Assembly: GCA_025331445.1 (NCBI GenBank)
Contig: JAIWNE010000089.1
Span: 62,001 to 126,000, forward strand
Direction: 5' to 3'
Origin: Blakeslea trispora
Taxonomy: Eukaryota > Mucoromycota > Mucoromycetes > Mucorales > Choanephoraceae
DNA: 64,000 nucleotides
The position numbers were made by a program, and so were the translations under genes. Below the pieces are notes generated by a model that saw only the letters and a list, made by a program, of their open reading frames with translations, had not been told where the DNA came from and made no database searches. Position 1 is the stretch's first letter; the number at the start of each line of letters is the position of its first letter. Shown in pieces: positions 35,867-44,954 of the stretch.

Positions 35867-36378
35867 TTCTAATTCGATCTCTAAACTTTCTTCGCCATCA
35901 CTCTCTGAAATAGATTCAAAGTCGAAACATGATTCAATAGTAGGATACTCAAAGTTACTGTTGTCTTCATAATCGAACGAAGTATCGTCGATAGAAGAGA
36001 CGCCTTCATTTTCGATCTTATTGTTCTATCTTTAAATTAAATTGAACAACTCAAAAGACACTTGATTCCATACCAATGCTTTTTCAGCTTCAACTTTTTG
36101 ATTATGTCTGTCTTGGTTGAACTTTTAAACTTCTGAAGATTTTTGCTAGGACGACCCATATTGAACTTTGCGAAAAAGGAACAGACAAAAGGTTCTGCTA
36201 AACAATTTTAATAGACTAGGATTCTGACTGACAATGTAGCACAAACTACCATTTTAATATATCGGAGTTTGGTTGTGTAACACTAACTACTATATTATTG
36301 GTTGAAACTTATGTATGCCTATAATTAGACCTCAGAGGAACTTTCAGGTCGAAGTGAAAAAAAATAACTCGAGATAGA

Positions 36379-36462
36379 GACAAGATATAAAGAAAAGGAG
36401 GCCGAGGATCGATAGAGAATTAAATTTTGAATAGATTGTCGGCCTCGCTTTTTAATTTTGTC
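36379..36462. repeat. Imperfect inverted repeat near the TE3 right end
   Basis: Left arm GGAGGCCGA and right arm TCGGCCTCG with flanking GACAA.A/T.TTTTGTC pair imperfectly across a roughly 33-base spacer. The core GCGAGGCCGA resembles the GCGAGCCTGA of the TE2 hairpin. Confidence 0.65.
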
Positions 36463-36599
36463 TACAAAAAAAATTTGCTATTTTGGTCCAAAAGTGAAAA
36501 AAATTTTCACCACCAAGTTGCGGCGATTACAAACTGGACGCACTCTAAACCAATCTCAAATCATTTTGTATAAATAGTCGTTGTAAATTCATTAGATAG

Positions 36600-37192
36600 T
36601 GTTGTGAACATTTAGAATCTATATACTGATTACGAAATAAATGATACAAAGTATTATTATACATACTATATCTGGACATAGAGTCTAGAATAGAACTAGA
36701 GTAACTGTAATAGATCAATGTCTACTTCATCTATTTATCCTTTAGAGATCGATTCTAATATGATGCTAACTTGAGAGACAAATTGGATCATATATCAAAT
36801 AGACCAATTGGCTCTCGGGACTCAGGCCTTATCGATGTGGATAAACTATTGATATCAGCTATACCGAATCAGAATTGATGTGACAATGAAAATGACAAGA
36901 TGGTGCTAAAGAATTTATTAAAACAATTTTTTCTATCTTACCATCTCAGATCAGCTATGACCTGAGAGCTGAGTAGACTGAATATCTGAGACATGGTCAA
37001 TGATATAGTGTTCCGTATCCTCGATATTAAAATAGATTCCCTGATCATCTCTAGATGATAGAATCAGTTTATCCGACCTAAAAGATATAAATACCTAGAT
37101 ATTCCATAGCTATAAACGACATCTGATTTTTCTTTGATAAACCCATACGAGTTCTAAAGGATTTCTTTGTTTCTTCCATTACCTTCACAACA
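36600..37192. repeat. Solo LTR (593 bp) inserted in the 508-bp solo LTR
   Basis: Begins TGTTGTGAACATTTAG and ends CTTCACAACA, flanked by GATAG at 36595-36599 and 37193-37197. The uninterrupted LTR at 57510-58017 reads straight through (cagtagatagaaaac), confirming the target. Confidence 0.9.
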
Positions 37193-37489
37193 GATAGAAA
37201 ACTTATCTCTCTTTATCAGAATAAAAGGATTATTAAAGTACTCACTTGTCTTTTTATACTTGCATATTACCCAATCTCCACAGGGGCAACCCTCCCCCAA
37301 ACCCCCTCCCAGCTGGTTTATAGCTCATAATTTGTTGCTGCTTGAAGCTCATTATTTATCAGTAATATATTAAAAAGATAAAGTGTCCTAAAAAACAGTC
37401 ATCACCCGCTTAAATTCGAGTTGTAAAAAACAGTCACCATCCGCTTAAAATTGAATCCTAAAAAACAGTCACTTAAAACAAAATTCACT

Positions 37490-38594
37490 TACACAGACAA
37501 TGAGCTTCAAACAGCAACAAATTATGAGCTATAAACCAGCTGGGAGGGGTTTTGGGGGAGGGCTGTCCCTCCCCCATGCGCACAGCCAGCACTAATTAGG
37601 ATCAGTAGACTAAGCCTTAGCTAGCTGGGAGGAGGTTCAAGGGGGAGTATTGTTCCTCCCCCATGCGCACAGCCAGCACTGATTAGGATTGGTAGATTAA
37701 ACCTTAGCTAGATGGGGGGGATTCGAGGGGGAGGGTCGTCCCTCCCCCTCACGCAAAGCCAGTATGATCCTCTAAACACTCAGTATACTGGAAATGTTGC
37801 AAGAGAATTGAGTAATGAACCTTCTGTAAGGTTTGATTGCGGTTAAATGAGATGTGTTTGCTATCATTGTGTTCCTTTGATGCGGATTTGGGAAAGATTA
37901 TTTTGTAGTATTAACATTCAAAATGTGTTATTATAAGAGTTAGTCAATTTTAAGTTCTTTGCAACCAGAACCATTATAAGTTGCAAATCTTCTCAAGCGA
38001 GCGCTGACCCTTTCAAAGAGTTTCAAAGTGTATTAGAACATAGATTTACTATTTGTGCTTCACTTCAGTTGTTGCAAGCCTTGATCTGTACTTTGGTATC
38101 AATTGATTTGGTTCCTGCACTTTCCAAAATTAGGACGGTCCATATCATTCGATTGAATTTGCTATTCCCTTAGATAATTCGAGTCTTAAGTTTAGGTTGA
38201 TTTTTATTTTTGAAAGCAAGCATGGATTGTTGCTTTTGAAAGACTCACTCATATTTGATCCCATCTGACTTAGTTATGAACTAATTATTAGGATAAGCTC
38301 AAGTCTTTTTCGTTGCCCCGGGACACATGTTTTTTTACCAAAGCGACGGTTTAAAATACACGAAGCGCAGCGAAGGGGTTATTCTATACCATAGCGAAGT
38401 TTCAAAAAAAATATGGGTGGGGCCCTCACATTGATCTTCTCATCGAATTAGTTGGCCTGCGGCAGCACGAGCATCTTACAAAGCGTAGCGTACCGTACCA
38501 TAGTGAAGGTCAAGAAAATTAACCAGAGCGCAGCGGAGGTGCTAATTTTATTACCGCAATGGAGGTGTGGTTTGTAATATTGCTCGTGCATGAT
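37490..38594 (+). repeat. Right arm of the large inverted repeat
   Basis: Counterpart of 32325-33264 plus 37283-37380. The centre of symmetry falls at about 37387-37490, the left terminus of the element above. The two arms look like two copies of the same element in opposite orientation sharing one terminus, the left copy lacking its outer end. Confidence 0.8.
37538..37760 (+). repeat. Three tandem G-rich hairpin units
   Basis: Each unit of about 85-90 bp has runs such as GGGAGGGG...GGGGGAGGG followed by CCCTCCCCC, then a GCACAGCCAGCA- or GCAAAGCCAGTA-like box and CCTTAGCTAGCTGG. It is able to form both a G-quadruplex and a stem. Similar units occur at 33152-33264 (minus orientation), 50740-50893 and 53383-53452. 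Confidence 0.85.
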
Positions 38595-38817
38595 TGAATT
38601 TTGTGTTCAAGTGACTGTTTTTTACGATTCAATTTTAAGCGGGCGGTGACTGTTGTTTACAACTTGAATTTAAGCGGGTGGTGACTGTTTTTTAGGCGAT
38701 TTATTTGTATCTCCCCAAGAGAGTGGCTTGGCTTTAGAGCTGGTGACCACTTCTTTGAATTATTTTTTTAAAATTTTCTTAACTTTCTCTTTCTACTACC
38801 TATTAACTTAACCTAGA

Positions 38818-41052
38818 ATGTCATCGCTTCTCCTCCACACCTATGCTCCAATTGAGACCAACAGAATCACCATGCCAGTTTCTGAATACAAAGCCTTCGT
38901 TCAGCGTGAGCCCGAAACTCGTGGCATTAAGTGGCTTTTCCACCAACAATTGCATTACGGCAACAGTCCCGGCTGTCGTGTTTGGATTGTCTGAACATGA
39001 ATTCCTTAAGAATTGAAGTCTATATTTGTATATGAAGATCTACATCATAATTGGATTAAGTAACCCTACCAACATTATGTCAGTCTAGAATGATTTCATT
39101 AGCAAGTGCTATGAATCTGGACTAAAGAAGATGATAAACAATAAGTCTTGCTAAAGAAAGTAAAATGTCAATATGTCATTAAAGGTGACAAAAACTAGTC
39201 TATGACATTGTTCTCTTGAATATCCAGATTTAGTAAAGAGTAAATACTAAAGGAAGTTAAAGACGTAATAGCAATAGTAGATAGCAATTGGTATAAATAC
39301 TCTCATTTATTTTGTTCATAATAAAGGCATACGTAAAACAGTCTCAAACTACTTACTATACTTGTCCCCTTTCTATTTTAAATTACCTAAATATTACACC
39401 GGCAACAACACTCGTCCCAAGACCAACAAGCTTTGGACAAGCTACTACCGCTGTCATCGTTACGGAAATTACACCAACAAACAAGACAGTGGCAGCATCA
39501 GACCAGTCCAGCGTGCCTCGAAGAAGATTGGATGTCGTGGCTCACTTGAAGTGAGTTGCTTCATTGAGGACCCCAACACTGTCAGCATCCAGTACAAGGG
39601 TCATCACAACCACGTGCCTGGTAGTATTGAGGATTTGAAGTATTTACCTCTTTCATCAGCTGTGAAGCTTGAGATTGAGAACCGTCTTCGTGAGGGTTAT
39701 GACAAAAGAGAGATTCGTGTTACTCTTAACAAGCACTTTACTGAGCTTGCTGCTGCATCTTCTTCTGCTTCTATGCATAGAGATCAGTTTGTTCATCGCG
39801 ATGATGTTTATAACATTTTCAGACGTATCGAAGAGGCCAAATTTAAGCTTCATGAAAATGTGTATGAGTCTGTGCAGCTTTGGCTTCGCAATTTGAGTGA
39901 GACTCGCTCCTACGAAACCTACGTTTCCCCACACTTTGTTTCTTCTTTCACTTTTTGTTTCATGTCAAGCTGGCAACTTGGCTTGTTGCAAAGTACAACT
40001 GAATTCTGTCTTGACGCTACTCATAAGATTAGCAATGTTGAGCATGGTATTCTTTACACGATAGTTATTCGCCATCCTACCTCTGGTACTGGATGTCCTG
40101 TAGCTTTTTGTTTTACTTCTGACAATAGCTCTGTTGCTGTCACTGAGTTTCTTCAATTTGTGAAGGACTTTTCTCTTTGTTCTCCTTCCAAGATCACAAT
40201 TGATGTTTCAAATGTTGAGTTGGAAGCCATTCGAGCTGTCTTTCCCTTTGCGTCAGTACAATGGTGTCTTTTTCATGTTTTCCGTGCTTGGTCTGTCAAG
40301 ATCCGTGAACGTGTTGACGGCGACTCATATCGAGAATCGAAAACCTTGCATGCAAGGATGATTTCTGATATGAAGCAGTTAGCATACGAAGCAGATGTAA
40401 ATAAGTTCCAGCTTATGATGGCAGCCTTTGTACTGAAATGGAGTCGTTTTCCAGATTTCTGTCGTATTTTGATACTATGTTAAGAACAATGCGTACAGAA
40501 ACTGGTCAATGGCTCACCAACCCTCTCGCTATACCAATATGGAAACGAACAACTATGTTGAGAGTTGGCACAACCAACTCAAAACAACTTATTTAAAGCG
40601 AAAGGCAACAGGCGTGTTGATAGACTGGTGTATATCTTGGTGAACGACGTTGAGCCGGATTACATTCAGAATATAAACCGTCTGAACCTACGCATAGGTC
40701 GCACGGGTCCACAAGAAAGAGAAGCAAGGAAACGTGAGTTATGTGCAGAGCAAATTCCAGCAAGCATTTTGGCAGAGTATGTCTGCGAAGTATCAGCCGG
40801 AGACAGTACAAATGAGGACCTGAGGATAACCTCGTTTACCAATGAAGGAACTCATTATGATGTATGTGTTGATGAGGGCAGGATAGTGTCTTGCAGCTGT
40901 CCGTACTTCGTACAAAGACAAACTGCTTGTAAGCAATGTATCTTGCAAGAAGATACAATCCTGCTTTGCAGATCCAGCAAGCAAATCAACTTGAAGACTT
41001 TCCTGCTTTTGACGGCTTAGTTGAACCTTTGGGTAATGATGCTAACGCCTAA
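38818..41052 (+). pseudogene. MULE transposase 1 with FAR1/WRKY-GCM1-like and SWIM zinc fingers, broken
   Basis: ATG at 38818; the N-terminal 58 codons end where a 370-bp LTR-like insert lies. The protein resumes with a FAR1/WRKY-GCM1-like DNA-binding domain (YYRCHRYG ... GCRGSLEV ... KGHHNHVPG, about 39445-39625). The MULE core follows: EFCLDATHKISN, KITIDVSNVE and VQWCLFHVFRAW (Asp, Asp, Cys/His). Frames then break near 40475 and 40605; NNYVESWHNQLKTTYLKRK is read in between. A SWIM finger CSCPYFVQRQTACK follows. A missing base at about 40934 (aagcaatg; aagcacatg expected) destroys its last His and shifts the frame; the tail DFPAFDGLVEPLG ends at 41052. Non-functional. Confidence 0.85.
38992..39361 (+). 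repeat. LTR-like insert in MULE 1 (370 bp)
   Basis: Starts TGAACATG, with a TATAAATAC box (about 39291), AATAAA (39321), and flanking TTGTC at 38987-38991 and 39362-39366. It ends TACTATAC rather than CA, and removing it leaves the MULE frame shifted, so the exact ends are uncertain. Confidence 0.6.
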
Positions 41053-41660
41053 TTTACTTCTCTTTCTCCCTCTCCTTCCGCTCTTTCTGCTCTTTCCCCT
41101 TCCTTCTGCTCCTGCCGCATCCCTCCAACATCATATTGCTAATATTAGGTCATTGTTGGATTATTTTGGATCCAAGTCTAATGTTAGCAATAATATAACA
41201 CCGCATTTAAAAAAATGAAGAACTTGCTGCAACTCAAAGCACAAATGAGCAAGAAGTCGTTGCCCCAAACCAAAACTTCGCACGCAATGCTGAAATAAAT
41301 AAGTAGTTAACAAACCATTTTTATTTTATATTCAAGTCAAAGATCTTTAGCATCTGGGGCACTCTGTTGTTTTCGTTGTCGATTCTACATTCTTCTTTTA
41401 CATGCTGAAGTGCAACTAGCTCCATAATCATTAAATGACGCGTAGGCTGTTTAAATCCTTTTGCTGTGCGCGTATAGATGTTTAGTTGTCAAATTTAACG
41501 TTTTACATAGGGACCGCCATAAAAAAATTCTATCGGACCGCCAGTCGCACAAAGTATTTCTATATTTGGATAATATTATGCGCCGATAGAAATGTACTTT
41601 CAAATAAAGCATTAATGGTTGTACTAAATGACTAGTATGGATCAGAGAGCTTTAAGATAC
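41053..41660. other. Spacer between the two MULE genes, no gene seen
   Basis: Contains no supported coding frame. A G/C-box pair GGACCGCCA (about 41511 and 41536) precedes the MULE 2 promoter repeats and may belong to its terminus. Confidence 0.4.
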
Positions 41661-41663
41661 TAT

Positions 41664-41739
41664 GGCGGTAGTACGCAATGAACAAAAATGGTAGTGGCGG
41701 TAGTACGTACAAAACAAAAGAAGTAGTGGCGGTAGTACA
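41664..41739 (+). promoter_or_regulatory. Three GGCGGTAGTAC repeats spaced 32 bp upstream of MULE 2
   Basis: GGCGGTAGTACG at 41664 and 41696 and GGCGGTAGTACA at 41728, exactly 32 bp apart, preceded in two cases by GTAGT. They lie about 120-200 bp upstream of the MULE 2 start. Spaced direct repeats in this position could bind transposase or a regulator; function is inferred. Confidence 0.6.
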
Positions 41740-41861
41740 CAGTTTTGAACATGTAGATAAAGGGTGACCATTTCTCGAAGTTTTTTTTTTGTCAAAATTT
41801 CTTTTACAACACATTTCCTATTCTATTTGAAGCAAACAAACAACCCTAAAACTTTAGCAAA

Positions 41862-43054
41862 ATGAACCAAAATCTCTATTCGGTACCTTCTCCTCTTCCA
41901 GCTATTCCTAGAAAAGCTGACAAAAGTACCATCAAAACCTTGTTCATTGAATATGCTACAAAAAACAACTTTACATTGACAACCCATCGATCAGAAAAGA
42001 ACAGATTAGTTTTGATTTGCAAGAAGGGTGAATCATATCGCAACACTAGAGGAACCGATCCAATTGATAAGCAGAGAATCAGATTAAGCTGTAAAATTGA
42101 TTGTCCTTACAAATTGGCATTTTACCAGAAAAAGAATGAGGGATTTGAACTTGTACAATCAAAGGATGAAAATGCATACAAGCACAACCATTTGCTCGAT
42201 GAAGCCAATTTGTTGAGCTCTGCAGAAGGTCGCAAAAACAATTTGACCTCTGCAGATGCAGAAAAGCTTTCCATTGGTATTGATCAGAATGCAGCTTCAG
42301 GTAACATTCAAGAATCTTTGAGCAAAGGTGCTAGATTTAATAAGCTTCGAATCAGCGACATAGATAATATTCGTTATGAAGCCAAAATGAAGAGACATTA
42401 CAACTTGTACTCTTCTAAAAAAGCAGCAGCTGACTTGATCGAACAAATAGAAGCGAAAACTATAAGGTCAATTACTCTTTCAATGTTGCTGGCTTTCTCA
42501 CTGGTGTATTCTTCACCAATGATTACATGGTAGAAAATGCCGGAAGGTTTAACGAAGTAATCATCATTGATGCTACTTATGGCACAAACAACCTGAAAAT
42601 GCCATTGATTTGTGCTTATGGTGTTAGCAATGTTGGAGGCTTCACCCTAAAAACTTTCCCAATCGCTTTTGCATGAACTTCTGATGAAAAGGAAGAAACA
42701 TACAAATGGTTTTTAAACAGTTTGCAAAACGTCTTGCAAGGTATTCCTGATAATACCGTGTTTGTGACTGACAAGTGCAAGGCTCTCTTGAACGCTCTTG
42801 ACAGAGGTTTCAAAAGAAACAAAAGGTTGTTATGTACTTGGCATCTGCTTAACAACTTGGACGACAACTGCAACCTTTCTATTTTTAAGAACAAAAGCGA
42901 TGTAGAAAATTTTAAAGGTCATGTCAAGAGAGCAATGAAAATGAAGAACTATGCTGAATTTCATTTGGGCAAGAGGCTAGAAATTGAGATGCTTTGGAAC
43001 AAGTCTCTTTTCGTGTCAGAAGAAAAAAGATCACCACAGCTTAAAAGATGTTGA
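41862..43054 (+). pseudogene. MULE transposase 2, broken and truncated
   Basis: Starts MNQNLYSVPSPLPAIP. FAR1-like zinc-binding domain (LSCKIDCPYKLAFYQKK ... YKHNHLLDEA, about residues 60-115). A frameshift near 42440 leads to NYSFNVAGFLTG and the MULE core VIIIDATYGTNNLKMPL (Asp), VFVTDKCKALL (Asp) and RLLCTWHLLNNL (Cys/His). TGA at 42674-42676 interrupts AFA*TSDEKEE and is read as a likely former Trp codon. The frame ends at 43054 with no C-terminal SWIM finger, so the gene is also 3'-truncated. Close in type to MULE 1 but different in sequence. Confidence 0.83.
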
Positions 43055-44916
43055 GGTGAACTTTTTTTTTGTCAGAATCTGACACGAAAACCTTGAAATT
43101 CAATTAAGGCGGTTTAAGGTTTTTTGTCAGAATCTGACATTTTTTGTTGAATGGCAAAACCCTTTTGCGGATTACTTTAAATAGGAGCTGTCTATAGTCG
43201 AATCATATCCAGCTCAAGTCTCAAAGGGGAGTTATAGTGACAAATGGCCTTCAGCGTATAAAGCGATAGTGATTTAACATGTTCTACATGTATAAACAAT
43301 AAATGAGCAAATGGCATTGCTTTGATTTTTGGATAATCTTGGCATATGATTGGATTATTTAGGTATTATGGGCAAATCAAGCTTCTTGAATTTTATTAAT
43401 TTGAATCAAATAAATGCTATATATGGGTTCTTCTTTAGGCTGATTTGTAGCTCAGATGTCCTTTTTTGTAATAGGAATGCTGCATCGGGTGTACTCAGAT
43501 TAATCGGCATGCTCGGCTTTGATACAGGTACCTTTTGGAACCATCAGAAGCAGTATAGAAAGCAGAAATGAGTTAATTTTCATGATTAGAGCCTTTAGTA
43601 AGCATCTTAATAGCTTTGCAGTAGCTGCGCTTGAAAAAATATACAGCCTTAACCGAACTTTTTTTTCTCGTAATTTTTTTTTCTTGACAGCCATTTTAAA
43701 GCAACATGCAAGGTCATGAGCAACACCAAGTAAGAGATCACTCGTCAACAGTATACACAAGAGTCAGAAACAATAGATGAAGAAAGTAAATAGCATAGAA
43801 AGTCTAAAAAAACGAAAAAAATAAAGATGAGACGCAATCCTTTACACATGTCCTTTGTCATCAGCATGTTGTGTCCTTTAGTTGCGATTAGGTACCTCAT
43901 GAGTCCAGTTAACAGTGAGAGCAACAGTCAGAAGTGAACAGTCAATAAAGAGGATTTCACTCGGTAAGATAGCAGAGTAAAAATAGTCTGAAAGCGGTAT
44001 TTCACTTGTCACGAAAGAGATTCAAAGCGCTGAAGCCACCTCATCTGGGATGGAGCACACATGTAAGCATGAGCAACGACATGAAGACACAAAAAGAAGA
44101 AAAATGCAAGAAGTAAAGTTGAAAGGAACCCTAAGTTCAACCAAAAAGAGATTCTTCAACTTTTGAAAGCATAGACCATAGTAGTGGAAGGAGAATAGGT
44201 GGATAGAGATTATTTCCTGAGGATGAGTTGGATAGATGGCGACATGAGAAGAGACCAAGTACCCTGAACGACGGTATATCAGAGAGAAAAAGTATCTCTT
44301 GAATTTAGGACACTGACCAGTGGCAATAGTTAGAGAGAAAGATCACATGAGCACATAAGAAGGAAGGTAGACATGAACAAATCAGACATAGGATGGAAGC
44401 ATAGTAGGCAATTGGATGTGTGTTTGTCAAAATGCTCCAAGGCAATGACTACAAACAGAGCAAGTTAGTAAATGCGATGCAAAGAATAAGATAGACAAAC
44501 AAATGGAGAAACCGAAAGACCTAAGGCAAGAGCAATTTGAAAAAGAAGCATCGATCCAGATAGACAGCATAAATAGAGATTGTATTCAGATAGCAGTCAA
44601 AGAAGAACAAGTTTGAGCAACATGGTATAGAGCAGACAGTTTGGATAAAGAAGTTGTAGAAGAGATGGTGAAAAGTAGCACAGAAGAAGGTGACATGGAA
44701 AAAGGATTGTCCATCAGAGCTTATGATGAGTATGTATATAAGTGTATATAAAGTTGATGATAAGCAAATAAATACGGATGGTGAGGTGGAAGATGCTAAG
44801 AAATAAGAAAAGAAGCGTAGTCGAGTTATTACGATGTTGCTATCATAAGGTGATATGCATGTAGCTAATGTAAAATAAAAGAGTCAGTGATGTTGATGGA
44901 TTATATGATATTTGTA

Positions 44917-44954
<38 letters not shown>

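Larger units (their letters stand above)
33636..36545 (-). mobile_element. DNA transposon TE3 (TA target, TIR GAGTGCGTCC)
   Basis: 2910 bp with matching inverted ends that begin GAGTGCGTCCAGTTTGTAAT and continue 4 more bases. TA is duplicated at 33634-33635 and 36546-36547. The same LTR without the insert at 57510-58017 has a single TA (aatcggataaacc, about 57872), a natural empty site. It encodes a minus-strand transposase. An imperfect hairpin lies near its right end. Confidence 0.94.
33265..37282 (+). repeat. Solo LTR (508 bp net) carrying TE3 and a second solo LTR
   Basis: Begins TGTGGTGATTACACC at 33265 and ends CTCCACA at 37282. It matches the 508-bp solo LTR at 57510-58017. Subtracting TE3 with one TA (2912 bp) and the inner solo LTR with its duplication (598 bp) leaves exactly 508 bp. 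It lies inside the left arm of the inverted repeat. Flanks GGAAC and GGGGC agree only partly, so the target duplication has decayed or is misplaced. Confidence 0.88.
37387..38696. mobile_element. Non-coding element with about 100-bp terminal inverted repeats
   Basis: Left terminus 37387-37490 and right terminus about 38595-38696 are reverse complements. Both start CCTAAAAAACAGTCA and contain three spaced copies of AAAAACAGTCAC with CCCGCTTAAA between. The interior carries three G-rich units (37538-37760) and the right arm of the large inverted repeat, and has no coding frame. No clear target duplication. Probably a non-autonomous DNA transposon; superfamily unknown. Confidence 0.65.

Noticed and set aside
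37538..37760. CRISPR-like array
   Set aside because: Three units with imperfect repeats, no uniform spacers, eukaryotic context; it is a G-rich hairpin module.
38992..39361. Intron in MULE 1
   Set aside because: 370 nt is far longer than other introns here. The sequence has TATA and AATAAA boxes and a flanking 5-mer duplication, so an LTR-like insertion fits better.
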